A stretch of 64,000 bases of DNA, from the NCBI GenBank assembly GCA_964020085.1, contig OZ026605.1:2193301-2257300 (forward strand), given 5' to 3'. Of the stretch, positions 1 to 12,800 are shown in pieces. The first letter of the stretch is position 1. Every line of letters starts with the position of its first letter. This stretch comes from Micromussa lordhowensis (taxonomy: Eukaryota; Cnidaria; Anthozoa; Scleractinia; Lobophylliidae). Position numbers and translations under genes: made by a program. A model generated the notes under the pieces. That model did no database searches. It was not told the origin of the DNA and saw nothing but the letters and a program-made list of their open reading frames with translations.

Positions 1-1262
1 GAATTGTCAAGAATGCCTCCGGCACTGCCTTCTCCAGCCCTGTCCCCCAGTTCTCTGGCGATGCTAAATATTAGTTGTGGTGCTTTATAGCCTTTAGAAT
101 CTACCCAGATTGAAATAAATACCAATCATGAACTCCCAGCTAAAACTGTTAAATGAACTATTTCTAGTGACAAAAAGCTTATTGCAGATGAAGTATACTC
201 AAAAACCAAAGTTAAAGCTAAAATTTGGCTCGTGGTATATCAAGTTTCGTGTGTAAATTTTGTCTGCGCAACATCTAACGCGCTAAGTCTGTGACTCGCT
301 TTCCACATTGTAAATAAAAGAAAAGCAACACCTTGAAAAAAAAATCAAAATAAACGCTACAATTGCTTCGGGAAGTAAACGTCCGAAAGTTTTCAATTTT
401 GAAGATGCTAACGAAATTGTAACAGCTTGTGGAGTATTTTTTTCCTATCCAAAATTGTCCGCCGCTGAACTAAACATGTCTTGTTTTCTGCTTTGAATTG
501 TAGCCGTGATTGACCGCTTCTGAGACGACGTTTTACTCTAGAGGATACCTTTCCCGTTTCATAACATGGGATGTTCTGGTTCCGGATTTTGCAGTTTATA
601 CACCGACAGGGTCGGCGAATCCGAAAAAAAGAAAACAAAATTACACTTCCCGCTTTCGTCGCGTCGGCGCAGATTTAATAGGGAGTTTACGAAAACCACG
701 ACAGCAACGGCAACGCGAACGTCGCTAAACAAAAAGTCTAATGAGCAGAACAATGGCTCAGCACGTGCGTTGTAATTTTTGGTACATTTCTTTGCTGTCC
801 ACTGCAAACCAACAACATGAAATGACCAAATCCTGCGTTGTCCGTAGAACGTGAACCATGAGGGCTAATTTTGTTGCTTTCATTTCAAATGTTTCGCCTT
901 GTTCCAGATTCAGTTTCGTTATAGTTTGGACACTGAGAAACAAAGGAAAATGACTTTAGAGTATCGCGAGATTCGTAGGTAAAAAATCTTTTGGTTTCGT
1001 AAACTCCCTAATGGCATTTTGTGAACGCCAGTGAATCGCGCAATACAATGAATTCGGAAATTTATATGAACCCGGAGAAATATCCTCTGATGTAAATGTA
1101 GCGTGAAAAAAAAACCGTTAATTGTCCCAAAATGAAAAATGTCGCGACAGTTGTTACGAATCGAGGTTGTGATTGGCAACTTATGAAGAATAGACAAAAA
1201 TACATTTGGAGTGTTCCCTTGTAAGAAGTAGGCCACAGTGACCAATTATCATGATTGCAATT
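1..1262. other. Intergenic stretch with one dispersed-repeat copy
   Basis: No gene recognised. About 680-980 belongs to a dispersed family also seen at about 41700-41900 and 53700-53860; the copies share a CACGTGCGTT block followed by a GAAATGACCAA block. The short ORFs here show no family resemblance and no convincing splice structure. Confidence 0.5.
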
Positions 1263-1920
1263 AAGGCTGGTTCACTCTAGCGACGGGAATCGGATGCGGA
1301 GTCGGAATCGGAAGCGCAAGGAGCGTTACGATTCAGTGTAAATCAAAAAACAGAATTGGAAGCGGAGTCGGAAGCTCGACGGAATCGGAGTCAGAAGGAT
1401 CAGATGAGTTTATTTTTCTTCTGATTCCGCTTCCGTCGCTTCCGATCCAGTGAGAACAAGGTGAACGGAATCGGAAGCGGAATTATCAGCCAATCAAAAA
1501 ACTCAATACCGGAGCCTTTGAAACTTAGAGCAAGAAAAAAATGGCGGTTCTAGAGGAAAAGCTGGCAAAGGCTGTGAGACAGTTCCCCGTTCTTTATGAC
1601 AAGTCCTTCACGACTTCAAAGACAACAGTGAAAAAAGGCTAGCATGAGAGGATGTCGCTAGACAAGTAGGACTTTAGACCGGTATGTATTAAAGTAGTGA
1701 ATACAGTTTCATTTGTTTGATGTTTTTTAATTGAAAACTTTTTATTTGGGAATAAAGAGCAACAACAGAAGTAGCAATCTCTCGTCATCTCCCGGGCCCG
1801 CCATCTTGAATGTTTACAAATGAAAGCGAGGATTATGATTCCGCTTCCGTCGTGCCGATCAGAACTTTCTTCCGATTTCGATTCCGACTCCGCTTCCGTT
1901 GCTAGTGTAAACCAGCCTTT
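1263..1920. mobile_element. Non-autonomous TIR element, PIF/Harbinger-like, TTA target duplication
   Basis: The left end reads AAGGCTGGTTCACTCTAGCG and the right end is its imperfect inverted copy (GCTAGTGTAAACCAGCCTT). Both ends are flanked by TTA, the 3-bp duplication typical of PIF/Harbinger transposons. Both subterminal regions are packed with GGAATCGGA/TCCGATTCC-type words, so they are mutually inverted. No transposase is visible inside, so this is a MITE or deletion derivative. Related ends occur at 26957-27795 and 63142-63597. Confidence 0.65.
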
Positions 1921-3842
1921 AACGAGGTAGCAAACGCTTAGCAAAGATCATCATAGTAACGTTCCTCTCAAGATATGTATTCCGTTTCTTTGGTTACATA
2001 AGATAAAATATGTAACAGAAAATAAAGACCTTGATTAACGCTGGAAAGCACCTTGTATTAAACTTTCTTCAGTTGGGAATTTGAAGATTAAGAATGTAGA
2101 AGTGCCTTGAAGTCACTGAGACTGGAATTAACGGCCACGCAAGGAGGTGCAGCATTGTTTCCAACTTCTTCGGCGATTTTCAGACCTAGGCTGAGGATTT
2201 TTTTTTCCGAGATCACAAAGAATTCCAGAAGCTCAGGACCTGGAGATCAACAAGAATTTGGCAAGCACTGGAAAGATTTCCATTGGATCTCCCTTCCTCA
2301 GATTTGCCTCCCATTGCTCTGCCATTTTTTTTCCATGACTTGCTCGAAATCACCAAGTCTGTCACTTGTCTTTCACCTCCGTGTCAGTTGTCAAATGCAG
2401 GTTTTGTCAAAATCACTGGTTGCGAAATGCATTGAAATTCTCACCCTTTAAGCAACAGCAGGTGAACGGTTTCACAGCCACGTAGCAATGGTTATGGTAG
2501 CTGCCATCAATCAGCACTGGATCATATTTCAAGAATACAAAAGAGATCAACTCACCTGATGCGGCTTATACCCGGAAGCGTTGGTTTGTACAGTTTATTT
2601 TTGCTTTAGGTCATTGATTATGCTATTTAGTAGTTCATTTCTGTCAAGCCGGAATTTCTACGATATCTAGAGTCTTTGTAACCTTCTCGTGCATGTTATC
2701 GTTCTACATAATTGGTCATAATAGTAATAATAAGTTTATTGTAATTTAGGTGGACCGCATTCTCTACGCTATGGCTGGGTAACGGAATAAAGCTATTAAC
2801 CAGTGGCAGAGACTGGGTCATTTCCCTAGGTAGTATGGTGATGTGTAACTTTCCCGATTAATGATAAGACTTGCGCGTGGCCTAGTCCAAGTCTACCCTC
2901 TACAGTCAATTTACTTTGACTCCTCAAAAGTAGGACGATTCCAAGTGCCATCATAATCTCTCCAAACCCAAATTAGCATTTTAAAGGACAAAAATTCAAC
3001 GTGTCTTGAACAGCAAAGAAAAGCAAAAGTGATCAGTGACAGCCTGGGCGAGTGTGGCGACTGAAAACATAATTTGCTACGGTGAAACGACAACTGGAAA
3101 GGACATGTATTTCTTTCACAATCATGGACAAAAGTACTTGAGACACTCCCCGAAAAAAACCTATTTTCGTTTAACGAGGAGTTTTTTAATCTCCAATTTC
3201 ACATTTCGACCCCCTCTCTCCTTTTCAGTGTTGTAACCATGTGAGTGTCCACGGAGATTATTACAACATTGAAACGGGGGAGACGGGGTTTTGGCTATCG
3301 ACAAAAAAGATGTTTTTTCAAGTACGAAAGGACGCCGATTTGTTATGCTCAAATGTGTCAACACGCTTGTCCATGATTGCAAGTCATCTTAGCCTTGCGT
3401 CAAAACGCTACCTCTGCTGCCTAAACAGAACACTTTTCCGACTTGTTTCAATGTAAACGTTAGCGTTAACCTCTGATTTAACTTCGAATTAAAAACGTTT
3501 ATTAGCGACCTTCTGCACTTCGCGTTCTCGTCACCTATTCACCCAAAACGACTGTCGTGCATCCTCGCTAGTCCCAGGCTATCACTGCTCTTTTTCACGT
3601 GAACAATTACAAGTTATGGCTAGCTACAAAAACATAATTAGTATTATAATTCCATTACAGGACATGTTCATAGACAAACCTTAAATTAATTGTATTCTTC
3701 TGTGGATGGAGAAATGATCATTTATGACGAAAAAGAGTAGACTATAGGCCAGAACTTTCAGAGCGAGCACTCGTAACCACGTGTACAGCAGCACTACATC
3801 CCTGTCATGAAGGGTCCTCTCTACATCCGCACCAGAACATAA
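1921..3842. other. Intergenic region downstream of the TRAF-like gene
   Basis: No gene recognised. Open frames at 2107-2451 (+) and 3241-3456 (+) show no domain or splice context. The nearest AATAAA for the TRAF-like gene on the minus strand is at 3503-3498, about 340 bp past its stop codon. Confidence 0.4.
3498..3503 (-). terminator. Candidate polyadenylation signal of the TRAF-like gene
   Basis: AATAAA on the minus strand, about 340 bp after the stop codon at 3845-3843. It is the first canonical hexamer I noticed in the 3' flank. Use is inferred. Confidence 0.35.
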
Positions 3843-6800
3843 TTAATGAAAAATCTGTATGCGGACCAACATGGTATTGTTCTTCACATACTGCGGCTCA
3901 CGGATCTGCTCTATTGGCGCAAATTCTACATACCCATAGCCTTTATAGTTACGAGGTGCCGTGGGCCTTTGAAATGCCAAGAGGTTGGGTTTGGCTACAA
4001 GGGTTTCACTGATGTGCTGGCGGTACTCTGCTCCATCCGACTGATCCATGATGGACAGAGCAATCCTCCCAGTGAAGGGCCATTCCAAGATGGTATCGTA
4101 ATCACCCTGCATCATGTGAACAAACAGCGCCACGTGTTTACCCACTCCACTGTCAACACCATTCAGGTTGATCCGCATACAGAGCTTGTACCCATATAAG
4201 TTGGTGTAGAAGGCAGGGCTGTGTATTGCTGTCATGACTCCATTTATCGCATCTTGGCGGCACTGTCGATAATTCTCTATCCTCCAGATGTATGATCCGT
4301 TGCAGACACGTCCCTCGTACTCTAACAATTTTGTTTCATAGCGGTTAAACCTGCAAAACAAGAAACACGGTCCAAATGTGTTTTTAAATCTAGGTAACAA
4401 TGGAGTTCACGTTGTAACCTCAAATGCCAGTCACTTCCTCCATTGAAAACCCAAAACCTGCCAGGGATAAGGGTTTTGGTTGAAGAAGATGATGATGATT
4501 CCGACTGAAATGTCAAGCTGTCTTTGAAATGCTAATCTGTCTTTGTAAAAACCAACCACTCAATTTCGCATCTAAACTAATTTTGCCCGAGACTCTGGCA
4601 ACTGACAGACTTTACCAAGGTTAGAACTGAAGCGAACTGACGGCGTGTCAGCAAATAGCAAACTGTCACTATTTTGCCAATAGGTATCAAGTTGGTTGCA
4701 GGGCTGATAATTAACTCCAGTGATTGGTGGCCAGCCCGGCCAGTTTCCTTGCTCTCTTAGTCGCCCAGGTCAAAATTAAGTGACCCTAGATTTCCATTCT
4801 ATTTACGGGAATGTACGTTTAAAGTTTTAACGGAATAAGAACTCAAAAAATTAACGTGGACGGCTGCCGCTTCCTTGCAAATGGAAGAAAACATTGCATC
4901 TTCTTCGAAAAACCAGCCACGGTCTGTCTTGCGTCCAACTGTTTTCAAATGTTCGTGATCTCTTTTTGTACTTTCTGTTGGATTCCTATCCATCTTCATT
5001 ATTCCATGGAGGCGGCTCGCAACCAGAGAGAAATCTCCAAATTTTGTCGTTCTTTTCCAGCTGATTTAGTTTTCCAAACCCGTTGTGCACGTGGAAGCGA
5101 CAATTTCGAAAAGAGACAGCAAAGAACTCTGGGTAACACTGGAGCCAAGTTTCAACAGCAAAATCAAAATGGCGTCTTACGTATCGTTCTAAAATTTCAT
5201 AGAACTCGGAGAAATTAGAGTCAGGGGTAAGAAAAGAAAGGTAGTCCATCTAATGAACGTGTTATTTTATTTTTATTTCAAGTTCGTACTTGAATCGCAC
5301 TACATCGGGCTGAATTTATATTTTGTATCACTGTCGCCCCTCGGGCGATTCGACTCCAAGTTTTAGTCGCCCAGCTATGTTCTAACTCGCCACTAGCGTC
5401 CTGGCGACCGCCAAGTTTCAGCTCTGTGGTTGTGGTCGAGACAAAAGGAAGAAAATGCAGTTTGTGTTTGACCGGTTCAGTGTTAGAGGGAAGAAGCACT
5501 GGGCAGACACCCAAATAATGACTGCAAAGGAGACAACAGTTGAACTAGTACCTGATTGCCTTCTTAGTTACGGCCTAATTTGCATGACAACTTACCTAAG
5601 CGTCAACTCTTGAACTGGTCTCTCTTGCCTGACACGTGCTTCCTCTAGCTGGCGCTCCAGATGATTTACTGTATTATTAACACCACTGATAGTACGTCTC
5701 ATCTCATCTATTTCGGTTCGCTGATGCTGGGTCCTGGTTGAAAGATCATTGAAAAATCCTTCCTGGCTGGCCTGTTCTTGAGGAAGAGATTCCATTCCAC
5801 CCCTGGTACGTCCTGTTGGGGCAACTCTGTGCACCTCACCTCGACTACCACCCGATTCTGATATAATTTGACCAATTTTCTTGGCCATGTCCATTACATG
5901 GCTGGCCATCTGTTCATTAACATGTTGATTCACCTCAGATCGTTTACCCTATAACGAGACAGCTTTCAATTATTGGAAAACACCTTGCAATGCAAATCTC
6001 TAGCTCAGGTTCATGACATAAAGAACAAGCTAGGAAGAGATCTTGCAGAAAGAATCGATGTTCAGCCAAAGTATGCTAACGTGTTTAATATGCAACAAGC
6101 AATAATCAAGTCTACTTATTTTACACTGAAAGCAATTGTCTTACCGCAAATGCACATCCCACAATACTAAATGGACATACGACTTTCACAACAGGGCAAT
6201 CTTTATCCAAATGCTCTTTCATCTAAAGAGATAAAGTAATATGATTATGACACTATATCCCACTTGCAAGTTCACGATTTTCATTGTGATAATTCGCATT
6301 TTGGGATTAGTATAAATTGTGCAGTTTCAAGCGAGTCTAACTTCCAAGAAACTGTCTCTTAGTCTGGCTGATCTGACTGGAAAAATAATTATAATTCATT
6401 TTTTTCTTGTGCATTGCAAGAATTCCATCACGTGAATCATATACTTCATTTACAAGGACCACTATCTCCTGATCAGGCAGTCTTAAGGACTATTGGTTCA
6501 CCTGAGGGAACAAGTGACTGCCACACTCAAAGAACAAAGTTGATGTAATTTTGAACATTAGTTTATCACAAGCATTGCATATCTCCCGTCTGGCACTCTA
6601 CTGTTTACATGGACACCGTACTTTAATTTGGCATGAAATAACTTGCCTCATCTCTTTTAATGTTTTCCTTTTTGCAATTTTTACACTGCTGTGGAAATTT
6701 GGGGCAGGTTTCATAGTGCATCTGAAACAGAACCATTTAACGTCGTTATTCTATTGTATTACAATTAAGACAAAATATTTTTACAACATTTTTACAAACT

Positions 6801-9800
6801 GCACTTGTGTATGCCACAGGTTGATATTATGAGATATAAACTGCAGTTGTATTATACTGTATAGCCTCTAAAATATAACAATGAATAAAATTAGATAAAG
6901 ACAAAATCTCCTTTATTACTATTACTAGTGTCAACAAGTATGGAAATTTTGCATTCTTAATAACTATAACAAGTCTTCACCAAAACCCAGAATTTGATCA
7001 CTGAATAACGATTTAATATAAACATTACTTGTTTCTCTTCTCTTTTGATACATCCTGCATAAATATGTATCCTGCATAAATGTTTTATACTATTAATTTA
7101 TTATTAATATTATTATTATTATTGTACTATTGATTGTTCTACGATGATGGATGTCATACAATGTACCTTGTGCACCCACCATCAATGAGCATGAAGCGAA
7201 ATACATGGCCAATGGCAAATTCTTGCTGTTTGTTGTACGTCACAGAGTTGTTGCATATAGTACCGTGTATCATAACATGGCTAGTGGATCAATGTACATT
7301 ACTGTTATCACCTGTTTCCCTAACAAGCTATGGTTATTACATATGCAGGGGTCGAAATGTTCCAGACTGTTTACCTGTGTCTAGTGACAGGCAGAATGTT
7401 ATTTTACCTGTCTCCACCATCATCCAACTTGAACAATATTATTTTAATATTGTTTTATTTTCACTTTTTGAAACTCAACTGGGGTTGTACAATCATTAAT
7501 AATAAACTGATAGAAAGCAATGACTTACAAGTCAGAAAACGATACATATTGCCAACTCGCGCTTGATCGGCAAAGAAACACGGGAGAAGACACACTTGCC
7601 GTCTTTGTCCTGCGCACTACAAAGATTTCATTATCTTGCTTTTATTGAGTAAAAGTCTGCATACGAGCCTAGTGGCTCATCAGGCCAGAGCTTATCCCGG
7701 TTTCAGTAGCATGAAGCGACTAGGAGTATTTCTACTCCCCCCTGGATGGGATGCTAGTCCATCGCAGGGTTACCCCCAGCATCAAATTCGCCGGTACCCA
7801 TTTATACACCTGGGTGGAGAGAGGCACTGTGAGAGTGAAGTGTCTTGCCCAAGAACACAACACAATGTCCCCGGCCAGGGCTCGAACCCGGAGCGCTCGC
7901 TCCGGAGTCGAGCGCACTAACCATGAGGCCACCACGCCCCCACAGTAAAGTCTGGTAAATACTGTGTGAGAGCTGCATGAGTGAGAACGACTTCGGATGG
8001 AAAAACAGATGAAAATCAATATTTTTTACCTGTCACTTTGTGAAATTACCTGAAATCGACAGGTAGACAGGCAACATTTTGACCCCTGACATGTGAAATT
8101 ACATGTCCATCAGCTTAAGACAACCTCTGTACAGAATTTTGAATGTAACAAAATCAATGTTTTTTTTCTCATCCAAACACATTAAAGACAAACCTCCACT
8201 GCATTCCAGGCCACCTCCTTTCTGCAGTATTTACATGGTATTGTCCTGAGTGGGCAATCTTTTTCTAAATGTTGTGGAAGATCTTTCCTTTGTAGTTGTT
8301 TTCCACACTTCTTGGGACAATTTACATCAACAAATGAGCACTCGTCTAAGTGTTCCTGTAGTATGGAATGTTCAAAAATTTAAAGCAAGATAGTCATGTT
8401 AATGCCTAGTCCCAATGAATAATCTGATGATTCTTAAATGATACCTATTACTATTGGATAGATAATTAACAAAACCCTAGCTCAGCTGCACCAGTTTTGT
8501 TCATTTACATTCCATTTTCACAATCAATGGAAATGTAAAGCAATTAATTGTTTGCGAATAACAATTGAGCATAAATATTGTTTGTAATAATGAATATACC
8601 TCTAACTTGCCAAGGGGTCCCTTCCATTGGCAACCACGCTGTTTTTTCATTCTACAGAAAACCTCATGAGACAGCATTTCTCTTTTTGCAAAATTGTCCG
8701 GATAGAGCTATATTTATAGAATAAAACATTGGATAAATCAAACTGGGAAGTAAGAAATTGACAGATACATAACAATTGAATTTCTTGCATATAAACCTAT
8801 TGTTGCAGAAATGTTCCCACTTCCTACTTCATGGATTTATGCTCAGCTTTATGAACGAGAGCAGATCTTCTCAAAGAAAACAAGCTCGTTCCATTTATAG
8901 CCCGATTCCATGTAAGTGCTTATCAGTTTGTATTATCACTTGGCTTTCTTATTTTGGAGAATTAGATGCAGTTAGGAAATTTTATCGGTGTAAGTATGTT
9001 TTGATCGGCCAGAAGTCTTCAAATTGGAGACAATTTCCATCCTGCAGTCGTAGCATTTTCATGACAATAAAAGTGGCAGGCTTCAAAAGTTAGAGGATGC
9101 AAAGCTATTGGGGAATGGATAGAGCCAATCAGGAACCATTTCTGGCACGGTGCTGAGCAGTGTGATGGCGATGAACAGACTCTAAGGGTTGGTTAAAATA
9201 TGATAAATGCTGCGATATAGTGGACAAATGTACAGTCATGTATATTCCTGCAGTTAATATCAACTCCATTTCCTGCTTCAAATTTGTTTGATTGAAAAAC
9301 AAAACTTTACTTGAAAACATGGTAGAAATATCAAACTGAGTATACAGTATCAGATATCAATATAATTGAATTCTCATGTTTACATATTTGCCATGTGAGA
9401 GCTTGAAGCAAGTAAATTAGTGTAGGAGTCTAAAGAAGGCTTTTAGCAAGAAACATGAAAAGTGGATAAACTTGGGATATGATTCTCACAAGTAGGTTAG
9501 GTACTATGAGGGACACCCAGGCAGGTACCCTTCCAGCCAGAGGGAGGTTCTAAACATGCTTATTTCACATTTCATGAAACTAACGGTTTTTAGGACATGT
9601 GACTTGGTGTCATACACCATGTCTGTGGAGAGCACAAGTGGGCAGATGGAGAATGCACACACAGTCCCCTTGTATCCAAAATGGAAATTTTGGATACAAG
9701 GGGACTGTTTTCAAAGCCACATAAAGTAAAGCCACATAAAGCAGCAAAACTTGGTATTTTATGTGAAATTCAGGTATGTGAAGTCAGACGTGATCAGACA

Positions 9801-12800
9801 CCTGTGAAACACAACATAATGGCCTGAAGGTAAATGTCATTCGAAAATGCATTTTTTATTCATTGTAGAGGAAAAATGTGTAGCATGATTTCAAAATTAT
9901 TTTCAGTTTCCAGAGGTAGCACATCCACACTCCTCTCCCCACCCCCTCCCCATCTCCCCACCCCCTCCCCATCTCCCCATTCTCATCTTTCTTCCATAAT
10001 CTTGCAACTTGCAGGCATACCAGCAAGCTAGAAAACTTCAATTCAAGGATATTGAAGATGTATCAAAGAGAATATCATTCAGGTAAATTAGTAAAATTAT
10101 TTAGGAGACTGTGTGTAGAAAACTGAAACTTCCCTCACAGTGATTCCTGTGTTTAGCCAGCATTGCAAAGGTACACATGTAAGGTTAAGGTTCAGAAATG
10201 CGTGTGGAATTGTATTTCACATTCCAATCTCACGTCATGATGCTGGAGGCCCACTGGTTCATTGTAGTAATTACTATTGTCAAGTGTTGTAAAACCCTTT
10301 GGCCTGTCACAGGACAGTAACCACTCAAACTGACCATTTTTTAACTGGTATTCTTTACATAGTATAGAGTGTTTCATATCACCTTGATCGCATCCGTTCT
10401 GGCTTATAATTGAACCCACAACCAGTGATGTTTAATTTTTCATATTACAGCTACGATGTTTTCACCACACAAATTTTGCAGGCTGCACTTGACCACAATT
10501 TCCAGCTGTTCCACAATGGCTTGAAAGACTCAGTTGGCCAAGTGCGGTACAAAAAACAGTATAGCAAAACGTCGAAGATCTGAAAAGCGGAACCACTGAA
10601 GCAACCAAAATGTTACCCACACTGGCCACTGCTAGCTACCAAGATCCTTGAAAGGAGGGCCAAAGACAAGCAAACAATAGTCAGACCCACAACATTACGA
10701 GCAAGACATCCAAAGCGACTAGCACCCACTATTGCGATGAAAGAGGCCCCCAGAACAAAGGATTTCGTGGAGGCTAGACTTTCCCATTTTAGAAAGAAGT
10801 CTGTAGACCTCCAAGTAATAATGTATACTGCATCCAAAGAAATTTTGCATACCCTAAATTAGCACTCAATTTGGTTTTGCTTTACTACAACTTACATTAT
10901 TTTATACTTTTGTATCACTTTGTCAGGTTGGTTTAGTCAGTGATAAAATTACTTTGGTTTAGATTTCACAACATCCAGTTGAAAACCATGTAACTGCTGT
11001 GTTTATTACAAATGGAGCTGTTGCGAGGAGTGTTAAATTATACAAGCAGTAAAAGGCTTGTAACACACAGAAAATCTCCATACCACAGAAGAGACTGGAA
11101 ATTCCTGGGGATGAGGGGGTTTTAGAGACCACAAATCATTATTTTTTTGGAATGCCCAGAGGGGTGGGCAGAGGTCTCAGGACTTACATGAATTCATTCT
11201 ATGGGGAAGTATGAATATTTTCTGGAACTACACAATACTGTAATGTGAGAATAAGTGAATGGTCTCTACACCATTGTCAATCATGATAAAATAAAATAAT
11301 TGCCTGGTAGTATTTCATTGGTACCATTTTCAGTAATACATAGTTTTGTCTTTATGTGAATAATAGTACAGCTTGATCAGTACAACCGGAAACAGAAGAA
11401 CACTTTAAATGTTCCCACTTCCTACTTCATGGATTTATGCTCAGCTTTATGAACGAGAGCAGATCTTCTCAAAGAAAACAAGCTCGTTCCATTTATAGCC
11501 CGATTCCATGTAAGTGCTTATCAGTTTGTATTATCACTTGGCTTTCTTATTTTGGAGAATTAGATGCAGTTAGGAAATTTTATCGGTGTAAGTATGTTTT
11601 GATCGGCCAGAAGTCTTCAAATTGGAGACAATTTCCATCCTGCAGTCGTAGCATTTTCATGACAATAACATTGGCAGGCTTCAAAAGTTAGAGGATGCAA
11701 AGCTATTGGGGAATGGATAGAGCCAATCAGGAACCATTTCTGGCGAGGTGCTGAGCAGTGTGATGGCGATGAACAGACTCTAAGGGTTGGTTAAAATATG
11801 ATAAATGCTGCGATATAGTGGACAAATGTACAGTCATGTATATTCCTGCAGTTAATATCAACTCCATTTCCTGCTTCAAATTTGTTTGATTGAAAAACAA
11901 AACTTTACTTGAAAACATGGTAGAAATATCAAACTGAGTATACAGTATCAGATATCAATATAATTGAATTCTCATGTTTACATATTTGCCATGTGAGAGC
12001 TTGAAGCAAGTAAATTAGTGTAGGAGTCTAAAGAAGGCTTTTAGCAAGAAACATGAAAAGTGGATAAACTTGGGATATGATTCTCACAAGTAGGTTAGGT
12101 ACTATGAGGGACACCCAGGCAGGTACCCTTCCAGCCAGAGGGAGGTTCTAAACATGCTTATTTCACATTTCATGAAACTAACGGTTTTTAGGACATGTGA
12201 CTTGGTGTCATACACCATGTCTGTGGAGAGCACAAGTGGGCAGATGGAGAATGCACACACAGTCCCCTTGTATCCAAAATGGAAATTTTGGATACAAGGG
12301 GACTGTTTTCAAAGCCACATAAAGACAATTTTCAAAGCCACATAAAGTAAAGCCACATAAAGCAGCAAAACTTGGTATTTTATGTGAAATTTAGGTATGT
12401 GAAGTCAGACGTGATCAGACACCTGTGAAACACAACATAATGGCCTGAAGGTAAATGTCATTCGAAAATGCATTTTTTATTCATTGTAGAGGAAAAATGT
12501 GTAGCATGATTTCAAAATTATTTTCAGTTTCCAGAGGTAGCACATCCACACTCCTCTCCCCACCCCCTCCCCATCTCCCCACCCCCTCCCCATCTCCCCA
12601 TTCTCATCTTTCTTCCATAATCTTGCAACTTGCAGGCATACCAGCAAGCTAGAAAACTTCAATTCAAGGATATTGAAGATGTATCAAAGAGAATATCATT
12701 CAGGTAAATTAGTAAAATTATTTAGGAGACTGTGTGTAGAAAACTGAAACTTCCCTCACAGTGATTCCTGTGTTTAGCCAGCATTGCAAAGGTACACATG

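Noticed and set aside
2107..2451. 114-codon plus ORF
   Set aside because: No start context, no splice partner and no recognisable motif on either strand.
3846..4199. 117-codon plus-strand ORF
   Set aside because: Antisense shadow of the TRAF MATH-domain exon.
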